Positions 17,874-27,352 of a stretch of DNA of 64,000 nucleotides are shown in pieces. The notes under the pieces are model-generated. The model did not search any database. It was not told the DNA's origin and was given only the letters and a program-made list of their open reading frames with translations. The stretch is taken from assembly GCF_003353175.1 (NCBI RefSeq), contig NZ_QHKS01000019.1:2501-66500 (forward strand), given 5' to 3'. How positions within the stretch are numbered: position 1 is the first letter of the stretch; each line of letters starts with the position of its first letter. Both the position numbers and the translations under genes were made by a program. Source of the DNA: Paraburkholderia lacunae. Lineage in GTDB: Bacteria > Pseudomonadota > Gammaproteobacteria > Burkholderiales > Burkholderiaceae.

Positions 17874-18443
17874 GTGCGCTATCGCGTTGTAAAACTTCGA
17901 GGCTGGCGTGACAGTTGGCGTAGGTTTTTTTGCAGGTTGAAAGTAGTTCGAGAAACCGGCATCAGACCGAAGGTGAAGTTCGATCTGCTGGAAAGGTTAC
18001 GTGGTCGCCCCACCTATGCGAACCGCATCAAGATGGAACTTAGCGCGGCGAGGGACTACGCGCTCGATGCCGGCCGGCTTCCCGACAATACGCCGAACTG
18101 GTGGCGCCAGATCATGCGTGGGCGCTTCGCAGTAAGGGCCGATGGCGCGTGTGTAATCGAGTCTCAACAACCAGCGCGAATGCCCGATACTGACTTTCCC
18201 TCTGTTTTTCGCAATCCAGAGGTTTTGGGTTATGCAGCTGTATCTTTCGTCTGCCGAGCCTCGAGCTATGCATGGACGCCCCCCGGTTTGCCAAGCGTTC
18301 ATTTTGCATCTCTAAGCCACAGCACCCGCGAAAGCCAACCGCATAGATCCGTATCGTTACGTTACATGGCCATTCCAGCGCCTGCCGTTCGCATGAACTG
18401 CCCCTATCCTTGCCCCGACAACTCAGCAAACAGCCAGTCCTGA
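17874..18443 (+). pseudogene. Remnant of a phage-type tyrosine integrase (N-terminal/core-binding part only)
   Basis: The frame from GTG 17874 encodes 189 residues. Residues about 37-84 resemble the SAM-like core-binding domain of phage integrases common in Burkholderia: YANRIKMELSAARDYALDAG and then RLPDNTPNWWRQIMRGR. After that point the sequence loses the family pattern, and no catalytic domain with the R..H-x-x-R...Y residues follows. The frame ends by running into the oppositely oriented LysR gene. It is therefore a decayed or truncated integrase rather than a working one. The identification rests on remembered family sequence, not on a search. Confidence 0.5.
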
Positions 18444-19312
18444 AAGCACTTGAGCTTCGGCAAGTCCGCGCGCGACTTCAGCAAATTGAGCGTGTAGCCA
18501 TTCACTCTCAATCCCTCGAACCCCAGCGGCGCCACCAGCGTCCCCATCTCCAGTTCGCGCTGCACGAGCAGCATACTTTCCAGGCACACGCCCATCCCGT
18601 CCACCGCTGCGCTGATCGCCATAAACGAGCGATCGAAACGCGGACCGCGCATGATGTCGAGCACGACCTTGCGATGCAGCCGCATCCAGTCCCGCCATCC
18701 CACCAGGCAACCTTCGCTATGGATCAGCGCGTGATGCCGCAGATCCGCGACTGTACGTATGGGGTGCTCGCCGTTCGCGAGACGCGGCGAGCATAACGGC
18801 ACGATCGTCTCGAGCGGCAGGTCGAGCACCATCGTACCCGCCGGCTGCAACCGCCGTGCACCGTAGCGGATATCGATGTCGACGGACTCCTTGATCAGAT
18901 CCACGGGTGCTGAAGAAGCATTGAGCCGCACATCGATGTCCGGATGCAGTGCGCTGAAACGCGCGAGCCGCGGCATCAGCCATTGCGTCGCGATGCTGGG
19001 CGTCGCATGCACGGTGAGGATGTCGCTCTTCTCGACCCGTCCGATGTCGCGCGTCGCCTTGTCGATGCGCGCGAACGCCGCGCCGATCTCCTCCGCATAG
19101 TGCCGCCCCGTGTCGGTGAGGATCACCGCGCGATGCACGCGATGAAAGAGCCGCACGCTCAACTGATCCTCCAGAAGCTTGATCTGATGACTGATCGCGG
19201 ACGGCGTCACGAACAGTTCGTCTGCTGCGAGCGCAAACGACGACAGCCGCGCAGCGGCCTCGAATGCCTGTATCGACTTGAGTGTGACCCGATTGTGCAT
19301 TGCGGCGCTCAC
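18404..19312 (-). CDS. LysR-family transcriptional regulator (GcvA-like)
   Basis: A 302-residue LysR regulator. The winged helix-turn-helix lies at residues about 10-68 (IQAFEAAARLSSFALAADEL, TPSAISHQIKLLEDQL, LFHR), and the rest is a substrate-binding effector domain that keeps the GcvA-type segment HPDIDVRLNAS. GTG 19312 or ATG 19300 could start it. The gene is divergent from the transketolase operon, with a 190-base gap containing a T-N11-A dyad, so it is the probable regulator of that operon and of itself. The effector is presumably a substrate or intermediate of the pathway. Confidence 0.92.
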   Translation of the reverse strand: MSAAMHNRVTLKSIQAFEAAARLSSFALAADELFVTPSAISHQIKLLEDQLSVRLFHRVHRAVILTDTGRHYAEEIGAAFARIDKATRDIGRVEKSDILTVHATPSIATQWLMPRLARFSALHPDIDVRLNASSAPVDLIKESVDIDIRYGARRLQPAGTMVLDLPLETIVPLCSPRLANGEHPIRTVADLRHHALIHSEGCLVGWRDWMRLHRKVVLDIMRGPRFDRSFMAISAAVDGMGVCLESMLLVQRELEMGTLVAPLGFEGLRVNGYTLNLLKSRADLPKLKCFQDWLFAELSGQG

Positions 19313-19342
19313 ATGAATCCAATTCAGCGATGAGCCACTTTA

Positions 19343-19363
19343 ATTCGTTTGAGTCCATCGAAT
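19343..19363. promoter_or_regulatory. Candidate LysR-type operator
   Basis: ATTCG and CGAAT form a dyad separated by 11 bases in the gap between the divergent LysR gene and the transketolase operon. This is the T-N11-A spacing usual for LysR-type recognition sites. No footprint evidence exists here; the call rests on position and symmetry. Confidence 0.45.
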
Positions 19364-19502
19364 CAAGCGGATACGATTTTCCTGACTCGCAGCACACCTG
19401 AAGCAAGGGATTACCCGAATCTGCGAGCAGGACGAAACATCCCGCCACGAATCACCCGGCGTCCGGCCGTTATTGGCCGGCGCCCGGAAGAAGGAGACAC
19501 GC

Positions 19503-20348
19503 GTGAATACGAGCGAAGCCGGGCGCACCGCCCAACTCGCGGACCACGCCTACCGCATCCGCCGCAATGCGCTGCTGATGGGCGAAGTACAGGGGCAAGG
19601 CTATATCGGCCAGGCACTCGACATCGCGGACGTGCTGTCCGTCGCCTACTTCGGCGCCATGCGCTACCGCCCTGAAGATCCCGAATGGGAGGGACGCGAC
19701 CGCTTCCTGCTGTCGAACGGTCACTATGCGATTGCGCTGTACGCGGCGCTCTTCGAAGCCGGCATCCTTCCCGCCGACGAACTCGAGACCTACGGCAGCG
19801 ACGACAGCCGTTTGCCGATGTCCGGGATGGCCAGCTACACGCCCGGCATGGAGATGTCGGGCGGCTCGCTCGGCCAGGGTCTGACGATTGCCGTGGGCCG
19901 CTGCCTCGGCTTGAAGCGCAAGGGCTCGGACTCGTTCGTCTACACGCTCTTCTCCGACGGCGAGCTCGACGAAGGCGCTATCTGGGAAGGTCTCATGTCG
20001 GCCGCGCACTGGAAGCTCGACAACCTGATAGCAATCGTCGACGTGAACAACCAGCAAGCCGATGGCCCGTCGACGCAGATCATGGCGTTCGAGCCGCTCG
20101 TCGACAAGCTCGAAGCGTTCGGCTGGTACACGCAGCGCGTGAACGGCAACGACATCGAAGCCGTCGCGCACGCGTTCGACAACGCCCGCCGGCACGCCGG
20201 CAAGCAACCGCGCATCATTGTCTGCGACACGAAGATGGGCTGCGGCGTGCCGTTCCTCGAAGAACGCGAGAAGAACCATTTCATCCGCGTCGATGCGCAC
20301 GAGTGGAAGCTCGCGCTCGAAGCACTCGATGCCGGGAGGCCAGCATGA
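19503..20348 (+). CDS. Transketolase, N-terminal (thiamine diphosphate) subunit
   Basis: A 281-residue split-transketolase alpha subunit. It carries the thiamine diphosphate motif starting SDGELDEGAIWEG at 151 and closing with VDVNNQQADG near 180-188, plus the RDRFLLSNGHY block. The GTG at 19503 is chosen because AAGGAG precedes it by 7 bases; a TTG at 19473 has no such signal. It overlaps the C-terminal subunit gene by four bases. Split transketolases move two-carbon ketol groups and, besides the pentose phosphate pathway, serve unusual sugar routes. It is the first gene of a catabolic operon divergent from a LysR gene. Confidence 0.92.
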   Translation: MNTSEAGRTAQLADHAYRIRRNALLMGEVQGQGYIGQALDIADVLSVAYFGAMRYRPEDPEWEGRDRFLLSNGHYAIALYAALFEAGILPADELETYGSDDSRLPMSGMASYTPGMEMSGGSLGQGLTIAVGRCLGLKRKGSDSFVYTLFSDGELDEGAIWEGLMSAAHWKLDNLIAIVDVNNQQADGPSTQIMAFEPLVDKLEAFGWYTQRVNGNDIEAVAHAFDNARRHAGKQPRIIVCDTKMGCGVPFLEEREKNHFIRVDAHEWKLALEALDAGRPA

Positions 20349-21343
20349 GCACCGTCGCCAGGAAACCGCGCCTGAAAACCTCGGCGATGATCGCGTCGAT
20401 CGCAGGTGAAGGCCAGGTCACGCGCTCCGCGCCGTTCGGCCACGCGCTTGCGCAACTGGCCCGCGCCAGAACCAACGTGATCGGCATGACGGCCGACCTC
20501 GGCAAATACACCGATCTGCACATCTTCGCGAAGGAATTTCCCGAGCGTTACTACCAGATGGGCATGGCCGAACAACTGCTGATGGGTGCCGCAGCCGGTT
20601 TCGCACAGGAAGGCGCGCAGCCGTTCGTCACCACTTACGCGGTATTCGCGACGCGCCGCGCCTACGACTTCATCCATCAGACCATCGCCGAGGACAACCT
20701 CGACGTGAAGATCGTCTGCGCGCTGCCGGGTCTTACGACAGGCTACGGCCCGAGCCACCAGGCCACCGAAGACCTCGCGCTGATGCGCGCGATGCCGAAC
20801 ATGACGGTCATCGACCCGTGCGACGCGCTCGATATCGAGCAGATGGTGCCGGTGATCGCCGCGCACAAGGGCCCCGTCTACGCACGCCTGCTGCGCGGCA
20901 ACGTCCCTGCCGTGCTCGACGAATACGACTACCGCTTCGAACTCGGCAAGGCGAAGCTGCTGCGCGACGGCAACGACGTGCTGCTGATCTCGTCCGGGAT
21001 CATGACGATGCGCTCGCTGGAAGTCGCGAAAGCGCTGGAGGAAGACCACATCGGTGTCGGCGTGCTGCACGTGCCGACCATCAAGCCGCTCGATACCGCG
21101 ACCATCCTGCGCGAAGCGAAGCGCACGGGCCGCATGGTGATCGTCGCCGAAAACCATACGGTGCTCGGCGGCCTCGGCGAAGCAGTCGCGCGCACGCTGC
21201 TCGGCGCGGGCGTCACGCCGCCGTTCCGGCAGATCGCGCTACCCGATGCCTTCCTCGACGCGGGCGCACTTCCGACGCTGCACGACCGCTATGGCATCTC
21301 CACCGAAGCCATGAGCGACACCATCAAGGGCTGGCTCGGCTAG
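20345..21343 (+). CDS. Transketolase, C-terminal (pyrimidine-binding) subunit
   Basis: A 332-residue split-transketolase beta subunit. The pyrimidine-binding domain contains the catalytic glutamate region YQMGMAEQLLMGAAAGFA and the segment GLTTGYGPSHQATEDLALMR. The C-terminal transketolase domain includes VIVAENHTVLGGLGEAVA. The ATG at 20345 overlaps the stop of the alpha subunit gene, so the two should be made in equal amounts and form one enzyme. An SDR dehydrogenase gene follows after 59 bases. Confidence 0.92.
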   Translation: MSTVARKPRLKTSAMIASIAGEGQVTRSAPFGHALAQLARARTNVIGMTADLGKYTDLHIFAKEFPERYYQMGMAEQLLMGAAAGFAQEGAQPFVTTYAVFATRRAYDFIHQTIAEDNLDVKIVCALPGLTTGYGPSHQATEDLALMRAMPNMTVIDPCDALDIEQMVPVIAAHKGPVYARLLRGNVPAVLDEYDYRFELGKAKLLRDGNDVLLISSGIMTMRSLEVAKALEEDHIGVGVLHVPTIKPLDTATILREAKRTGRMVIVAENHTVLGGLGEAVARTLLGAGVTPPFRQIALPDAFLDAGALPTLHDRYGISTEAMSDTIKGWLG

Positions 21344-21402
21344 ACGCCGTCATCCGCCATTACGACAACCGTTACCGAATCCATCATCAGGAGAACAACC
21401 TC

Positions 21403-22167
21403 ATGTCAGAGTCGCGCCTTCTCGACGGCAAGGTCGCCGTCATTTCCGGCGCAGCATCGCTGCGTGGCATCGGCATGGCGACCGCGCGCATGTTTGCGAA
21501 GCACGGCGCGAAGATCGCCATCCTCGATCTCGACGCCTCGGCGGCACGCGACGCCGCAGCGTCCATCGGCCCTGAGCATCGCGGCTACGCCTGCAACGTC
21601 ACCGACCGGCAGGCGTGCGAGGCCGCCGTCGAACAGATCGTCGCCGATTTCGGCACGATCGACGTGCTCATCAACAACGCGGGCGTCACCCAGGCCGTGA
21701 AGCTGCTCGACATCGATTCCGAAAGCTGGGACCGCATCCTCGACGTGAACCTGCGCGGCGTGCTGTATCTGTCGCAAGCCGTCGTGCCGCAGATGAAGAA
21801 GCAGAAGAGCGGTTCGATCGGCTGCATGTCGTCGGTATCCGCGCAGCGCGGCGGTGGCATTCTCGGCGGCCCGCATTACTCGGCGGCGAAGGCGGGCGTG
21901 CTCGGCCTCGCGAAGGCGATGGCCCGCGAGCTCGGCCCCGACGGCATTCGCGTGAACTGCGTGACGCCCGGCCTGATCCAGACCGACATCAACGCCGGCA
22001 AGATCAGCGACGACAAGCGCGGCGAGATCCTCGCAGGCATTCCGCTGGACCGTCTCGGCGTGCCTGACGACGTCGCCGGCGCCTTCCTGTTTCTCGCGTC
22101 GCCGATTTCGTCGTACATCACGGGCGCCGTCATCGACGTGAACGGCGGCATGCTGATTCACGGCTGA
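21403..22167 (+). CDS. Short-chain dehydrogenase/reductase
   Basis: A classical 254-residue SDR. The cofactor motif is GAASLRGIGMA near the N-terminus, the NNAG motif is present, and the catalytic Ser-Tyr-Lys set is SSVSA...YSAAK. The C-terminus DVNGGMLIHG is typical of sugar or polyol and 3-oxoacyl reductase relatives. The start ATG at 21403 has CAGGAG upstream. In this operon it most likely oxidises a sugar, polyol or sugar acid entering through the TRAP transporter or made from its cargo; the exact substrate cannot be read from sequence. Confidence 0.92.
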   Translation: MSESRLLDGKVAVISGAASLRGIGMATARMFAKHGAKIAILDLDASAARDAAASIGPEHRGYACNVTDRQACEAAVEQIVADFGTIDVLINNAGVTQAVKLLDIDSESWDRILDVNLRGVLYLSQAVVPQMKKQKSGSIGCMSSVSAQRGGGILGGPHYSAAKAGVLGLAKAMARELGPDGIRVNCVTPGLIQTDINAGKISDDKRGEILAGIPLDRLGVPDDVAGAFLFLASPISSYITGAVIDVNGGMLIHG

Positions 22168-22301
22168 CGCAAACGGGACGCGCGGCGGAGTCCGGCCGCC
22201 GTGCGCGACAGACAGTTGCCGGACAAAGGCAAACGCGCCAGAGAGCGTGTTGCCCGGTAAACAGACCGATACACCACAAATCCGTATTGGAGGAGCACAT
22301 C

Positions 22302-23345
22302 ATGAGCCACCGCTCGAACCACCGCAGCGGCATCGATCGACGCACCTTTCTGAAAGCGGGCGCGAGCCTCGCCGCGGCGGCGCCGCTCTGGGGCCTGCCG
22401 ATCCGCCGCGCGTCGGCCGCTGATTTCTCGTACAAGCTCGCGACGGGCCAGGACCCGACGCACCCGGTCAACATCCGCGCGCAACAGGCCTGCGACAAGA
22501 TCCGCACGGCGACGGGAGGCAAGCTCGACATCAAGGTCTTCCCCGCGAATCAGCTCGGTTCGGATACCGACCTGCTGTCGCAGGTGAGAAGCGGCGGGGT
22601 CGAATTCTTCAACCAGGCGTCGTCGATCCTGGCGACGCTTGCGCCCGCTGCGGGCATCGTCAACACGGGCTTCGCGTTCCCCGACTACGACACGGTCTGG
22701 AAAGCGCTGGACGGTGACCTCGGCGCCTACATCCGCGCGCAGATCGAGAAGACCGGCATCGTTACCGTCTCGCGTCCGTGGGACAACGGCTTCCGCCAGG
22801 TCAGTTCGTCGGCGCGCGTGATCCGCACGCCGGAAGACCTGAGGGGTTTCAAGATCCGCGTGCCGCAAGCGCCGATGCTCACGTCGCTCTTCAAGGCGCT
22901 CGACGCCGGCCCTGCCCCGATCAACTTCAACGAGCTGTATTCGGCGCTGCAAACGGGTGTCGTCGAGGGACAGGAGAACGCGCTGCCCATCATCGCCACG
23001 GCCAAGCTCTACGAAGTGCAGAAATCGATCAGCCTCACGTCGCACGTGTGGGACGGCTACTGGATTCTCGGCAATCGCCGCGCCTGGGACAAGCTGCCCG
23101 CCGACATGCGCGCCATCGTCACGCGCGAATTCGAGGCGGCCGGGATGCTGCAGCGCGCGGACATCGCGACGCTGAACGGTACGCTGCGCAACGACCTGAA
23201 GGCCAAGGGCATCAACGTCGTCGATGTGGACCGCCAGGCGTTCCGCGACGCGTTGCGCAAGACGAGCTTCTATGGCGACTGGAAAGCGAAGTACGGCGAT
23301 CAGGGTTGGGGCCTGCTCGAAAAGTACGTCGGCAAACTGGTATGA
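22302..23345 (+). CDS. dctP: TRAP transporter substrate-binding protein (DctP family)
   Basis: A 347-residue periplasmic receptor. The leader contains DRRTFLKAGASLAAAAPLWG, a twin-arginine-like signal, and the mature part has the DctP family blocks (NQLGSDTDLLSQVRSGGVEF, IRTPEDLRGFKIRVPQAP, ELYSALQTGVVEGQENAL). The ATG at 22302 follows GGAGGAG. The TTG 15 bases upstream overlaps that site and is rejected. It overlaps the membrane subunit gene by four bases. DctP proteins usually bind organic acids through a conserved arginine, which favours a sugar acid or keto acid over a neutral sugar as cargo. Confidence 0.93.
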   Translation: MSHRSNHRSGIDRRTFLKAGASLAAAAPLWGLPIRRASAADFSYKLATGQDPTHPVNIRAQQACDKIRTATGGKLDIKVFPANQLGSDTDLLSQVRSGGVEFFNQASSILATLAPAAGIVNTGFAFPDYDTVWKALDGDLGAYIRAQIEKTGIVTVSRPWDNGFRQVSSSARVIRTPEDLRGFKIRVPQAPMLTSLFKALDAGPAPINFNELYSALQTGVVEGQENALPIIATAKLYEVQKSISLTSHVWDGYWILGNRRAWDKLPADMRAIVTREFEAAGMLQRADIATLNGTLRNDLKAKGINVVDVDRQAFRDALRKTSFYGDWKAKYGDQGWGLLEKYVGKLV

Positions 23346-25210
23346 ACACCATGCACACGATTACTTTCCCGCATCCGTCGCCACGCCGCATCGTCGCTGC
23401 GATCGACACCGTGCTCGGGCACCTCGTCGAAATTCCGGCCGCGCTGCTGGTGGTCGCGGAGATCGTTGTGCTGCTGGCAGGCGTCACGAGCCGCTACCTG
23501 CTGCATACGCCGCTCGTCTGGTCCGATGAGCTCGCGTCGATGCTGTTCCTGTGGCTGGCGATGCTCGGCGCCGTGGTGGCGCTGCGGCGCGGCGAGCATA
23601 TGCGGATGACGGCGCTGGTCGGCAAGGCATCGCCGCCGGTACGGGCATTTCTCGACGTGGTCGCCATCGCCGCGCCGCTCGCGTTCCTCGTGCTGGTCAT
23701 CGGCCCCGCCGTCGAGTTCGCCCAGGACGAAGGCATCATCACAACGCCCGCGCTCGACATTTCCAACACGTGGCGCGCCGCGGCGCTGCCCGTCGGCTCG
23801 CTATTGATGCTCGTCGTCGCGTGCCTGCGTCTGATCCGCACGGCCAACTGGCAGATGACGGTCGCGGCGCTCGCGCTGGTGGCGGCGATCGGGGGCGGCT
23901 TCGTTGCCGTCAGTCCGTTGCTGCAGGATCTCGGCAACCTGAACCTGCTGATATTCTTCGTCGGCCTCGTCGCGCTGTGCGTGCTGTCCGGCGTGCCGAT
24001 CGCGTTCTCGTTCGGGCTCGCGACCTTCGGCTATCTGGCGCTCACGACGAGCACGCCGCTCAGCGTGGTGGTCGGCCGGATGGACGAAGGCATGTCGCAC
24101 CTGATCCTGCTGTCGGTGCCGTTGTTCGTGTTTCTCGGGCAACTGATCGAGATGACAGGCATGGCCAACGCGATGATCGCATTCCTCGCGAGCCTGCTCG
24201 GCCACGTGCGCGGCGGGCTGTCGTACGTGCTGGTCGGCGCGATGTATCTGGTGTCGGGCATCTCCGGTTCGAAGGCCGCCGACATGGCCGCCATCGCGCC
24301 CGTGCTGTTCCCCGAGATGAAGACGCGTGGCGCAAAGCCCGGCGACCTCGTCGCGCTGCTCGCCGCCACCGGCGCGCAGACGGAGACCATACCGCCGAGT
24401 CTCGTGCTGATCACCCTCGGCTCGGTGACGGGCGTGTCGATCTCCGCGCTGTTCACCGGCGGCATGCTGCCGGGCATCGTGCTCGGGATCACGCTGTGCG
24501 CCGTCGTCTGGTGGCGCTATCGCGGCGATGACCTGGCGGGCGTGCGTCGCGCGACGCGTGGCGAGATCCTGCGCAAGCTGGCCATCGCGCTGCCTGCGCT
24601 GGCATTGCCGTTCGTGATTCGCCTTGCCGTCGTCGAGGGCGTCGCGACGGCGACCGAAGTGTCGACGATCGGCATCGCGTATGCCGCACTCGCAGGCCTC
24701 CTGATCTACCGGCGTTTCGAGTGGGCGCGCCTGAAACCGATGCTGATCGACACCGCCGCGCTGTCGGGTGCGATCCTGCTGATCATCGGCGCGGCCACGG
24801 GCATGGCGTGGGCGCTCACGCAGTCCGGCTTCTCCGGACAGCTCGCGCAGTCGATGGCGGCCCTGCCCGGCGGCGCAGCGATGTTCATGGCAGCGTCGAT
24901 CCTGGTGTTCATCGTGCTCGGCAGCGTGCTGGAAGGCATTCCCGCGATCGTCCTGTTCGGCCCGCTGATGTTCCCGATCGCGCGGCAGATGGGCATCCAC
25001 GACGTGCACTACGCGATGGTCGTGATCCTGTCGATGGGCGTGGGCCTCTTCGCCCCGCCGTTCGGTGTCGGCTACTACTCGGCATGCGCGGTCAGCCGCA
25101 TCCATCCGGATGAAGGCATGAAGCCGATCGTCGGCTACATCGTGGCGCTCGTGATCGGCCTGATCGTCGTCGCCGCGGTGCCGTGGATCTCGATCGGGTT
25201 CTTGCACTGA
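23342..25210 (+). CDS. dctM: Fused TRAP transporter membrane protein (DctQ-DctM)
   Basis: A 622-residue integral membrane protein joining the small (DctQ, about 1-170, four helices) and large (DctM, about 190-622, twelve or more helices) TRAP permease subunits. DctQ shows TSRYLLHTPLVWSDELASML, and DctM shows the SGVPIAFSFGLATFGYLAL and SGSKAADMAAIAPVLFPEM segments. Such Q-M fusions are known in the family. The start overlaps the dctP stop. With DctP it forms a sodium- or proton-driven high-affinity importer for the operon substrate. Confidence 0.92.
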   Translation: MNTMHTITFPHPSPRRIVAAIDTVLGHLVEIPAALLVVAEIVVLLAGVTSRYLLHTPLVWSDELASMLFLWLAMLGAVVALRRGEHMRMTALVGKASPPVRAFLDVVAIAAPLAFLVLVIGPAVEFAQDEGIITTPALDISNTWRAAALPVGSLLMLVVACLRLIRTANWQMTVAALALVAAIGGGFVAVSPLLQDLGNLNLLIFFVGLVALCVLSGVPIAFSFGLATFGYLALTTSTPLSVVVGRMDEGMSHLILLSVPLFVFLGQLIEMTGMANAMIAFLASLLGHVRGGLSYVLVGAMYLVSGISGSKAADMAAIAPVLFPEMKTRGAKPGDLVALLAATGAQTETIPPSLVLITLGSVTGVSISALFTGGMLPGIVLGITLCAVVWWRYRGDDLAGVRRATRGEILRKLAIALPALALPFVIRLAVVEGVATATEVSTIGIAYAALAGLLIYRRFEWARLKPMLIDTAALSGAILLIIGAATGMAWALTQSGFSGQLAQSMAALPGGAAMFMAASILVFIVLGSVLEGIPAIVLFGPLMFPIARQMGIHDVHYAMVVILSMGVGLFAPPFGVGYYSACAVSRIHPDEGMKPIVGYIVALVIGLIVVAAVPWISIGFLH

Positions 25211-25308
25211 TACATAGCGCTGCGTCGGGAACCGGATGCAGCGCCCCCCTTTTTCATCGTTACTCAAGCGACAGCCGCCCCCCAAGGGCGAAGCGTCAAG
25301 GAGAAGTC

Positions 25309-27303
25309 ATGTCCGCACTCGTGCCAATGCGCGAAACGCGACCGCTCGCCAATGCGATCCGGTTTCTTGCCATCGATGCCATCGTGCGCGCCGGCGAAGG
25401 CCATCAGGGCGTGCCGCTAGGCATGGCCGAGATCGCGACGGCACTGTTCACGCAACATCTGAAGTTCAATCCCGCCGATCCGCAATGGCCCGACCGCGAC
25501 CGCTTTGTCTTGTCCAACGGGCACGGCTCGATGCTCCTCTATGCGCTGCTGCATCTGACAGGTTACGCACAGTTCGGCATTGAACAGATCAAGACCTTCC
25601 GCGAGATGGGCTCGCATTGCGAGGGACATCCCGAGTTCGATACAGCCGCGGGCATCGAGGTGACGACCGGCCCGCTCGGGCAGGGCATCGCCAACGCATT
25701 TGGCATGGCCGTCGCGGAGGCTTACCTGAACGCGAAATTCGGCGACGGCATCGTGAATCACCACACGTATGCATTCGTCGGCGATGGCTGCCTGCAGGAA
25801 GGCGTCGGCCAGGAAATGATTTCGCTCGCCGGGCATCTGCAGCTCGGCAAGCTGATTCTCTGCTGGGACGACAATCGCATCACCGATGACGGCAGCACGT
25901 CGCTGTCGATCAGCGAGGACGTGAGCGAACGGTTTCGTGTCGCAGGCTGGCATGTGATCGAAGTCGATGGGCATGACATCGAAGCCGTCGCCGCCGCGCT
26001 GGCCGTTGCGAGGCTCGATCCGCGCCCGTCGCTGCTCGCCTGCCGCACGGTCATTGCGCGCGGCATCGCGCGCCTGCAGGGACAACGCGGCGGACACAGC
26101 GGCAAGCTGTTCGAAGCCGACGCCGATGCCGCGCGCAACGAACTTGGCTGGCCGCATGCGCCGTTCGACCTTCCGCGCGATGTGCTCGACAGCTGGCGCG
26201 ACGCCGGCCGACGCAGCCAGGCGGAATATCGCGACTGGCACGAACGTCTCGCCGCCTTGCCCGCCGATGCGCGTGCCGAATTCGAGCGCATCCAGACAGG
26301 CCGGCTTCCCGACGGGTGGCAACGGGGGCTCGACGACTATCGCAAGCGGGCGATCGAGCGCGGCGAGGGCGAGGGCGAGGCCGGCATCGTGATTTCCGCC
26401 GAGATCAACGATCTCCTCGCGTACTTGCCGGAACGCATGGTGGGCTGCGCGGACCTCGAGGCACCGACGAGCCACAAGCGCAGCCTGCATGCGTTCAACG
26501 CCGAAGATCGCAGCGGCGCGTACGTGCATTGCGGCGTGCGCGAGCACGTCATGGGCGCGATGGCGAACGGCATGGCGGCGCACGGCGGCGTGATTCCGCT
26601 GGCCGTCACCTACCTCGCGTTTGCCGATTACGAGCGGCCCGCGATGCGCATGGCCGCGCTGATGGGTCTGCCCGTGAAGTTCGTGTTCAGCCACGACTCG
26701 ATCGGCGTCGGCAGGAACGGGCCGACCCATCAGCCGGTGGAGATCCTCGCGTCGTTGCGCGCGATGCCGAACATGCGCGTATTCCGTCCCGCCGATGCCG
26801 TCGAGGCGGCCGAGTGCTGGGTGCTTGCCTACGAACATCGCAGTGGCCCCTGCACGATGGTGTTCGCCCGCCAGACGCTGCCGCTGGTACGCACGCGCCA
26901 CGAGCCTGACAACCTGTGCGCACGTGGCGGTTACGTACTCGCGGAAGCCGAAGGCGGAAACCGTCTCGTCACATTGCTCGCGACAGGCTCGGAAGTGGCG
27001 CTGGCCGTCAAGGCACGCGAACGTCTGCAACAGAATGGCATTCCGACAGCGGTCGTCTCGCTGCCGTGCTGGGATCTGTTCGACGAGCAGGACGACGCCT
27101 ATCGGCTGGCCGTGCTCGGCGCGAACACGGTGCGCATCGGTGTCGAAGCCGCGACGCGCTTCGGTTGGGATGGCTACCTCGGCGAGCGCGGCGGGTTCGT
27201 CGGCATGACGGGGTTCGGCGCATCGGGGCCCGCGCAAGCGCTGTACGAACATTTCGGCATCACGCCCGCGCACATTGTCGCCGCGGCCAAACGTCGTCTC
27301 TGA
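25309..27303 (+). CDS. tkt: Full-length transketolase
   Basis: A 664-residue single-chain transketolase, the second transketolase of this operon. The thiamine diphosphate motif runs VGDGCLQEG...CWDDNRITDDG, and GHQGVPLGMAEIA and DRFVLSNGHGSMLLYALL are typical. The pyrimidine domain has HCGVREHVMGAMANGMAAHGG. The start ATG at 25309 has AAGGAG seven bases before it. Its sequence keeps the phosphate-sugar transketolase layout. It lies 98 bases after the transporter gene and 49 bases before the 2-hydroxyacid dehydrogenase gene. Carrying it next to a split transketolase suggests two different ketol-transfer steps. Confidence 0.94.
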   Translation: MSALVPMRETRPLANAIRFLAIDAIVRAGEGHQGVPLGMAEIATALFTQHLKFNPADPQWPDRDRFVLSNGHGSMLLYALLHLTGYAQFGIEQIKTFREMGSHCEGHPEFDTAAGIEVTTGPLGQGIANAFGMAVAEAYLNAKFGDGIVNHHTYAFVGDGCLQEGVGQEMISLAGHLQLGKLILCWDDNRITDDGSTSLSISEDVSERFRVAGWHVIEVDGHDIEAVAAALAVARLDPRPSLLACRTVIARGIARLQGQRGGHSGKLFEADADAARNELGWPHAPFDLPRDVLDSWRDAGRRSQAEYRDWHERLAALPADARAEFERIQTGRLPDGWQRGLDDYRKRAIERGEGEGEAGIVISAEINDLLAYLPERMVGCADLEAPTSHKRSLHAFNAEDRSGAYVHCGVREHVMGAMANGMAAHGGVIPLAVTYLAFADYERPAMRMAALMGLPVKFVFSHDSIGVGRNGPTHQPVEILASLRAMPNMRVFRPADAVEAAECWVLAYEHRSGPCTMVFARQTLPLVRTRHEPDNLCARGGYVLAEAEGGNRLVTLLATGSEVALAVKARERLQQNGIPTAVVSLPCWDLFDEQDDAYRLAVLGANTVRIGVEAATRFGWDGYLGERGGFVGMTGFGASGPAQALYEHFGITPAHIVAAAKRRL

Positions 27304-27352
27304 CCTGCCCCGCTCCCCTTTGTCCGATCAACAGGAATTAACAGGACCCAGC

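Noticed and set aside
23801..25285. A 494-codon open frame on the minus strand opposite the TRAP permease
   Set aside because: Low-complexity Asp/His/Arg/Gln-rich translation, which is the antisense of hydrophobic helices; no support as a gene.
25417..27273. A 618-codon open frame on the minus strand opposite the full-length transketolase
   Set aside because: Complement shadow of a well-supported transketolase; no motif or ribosome binding site.
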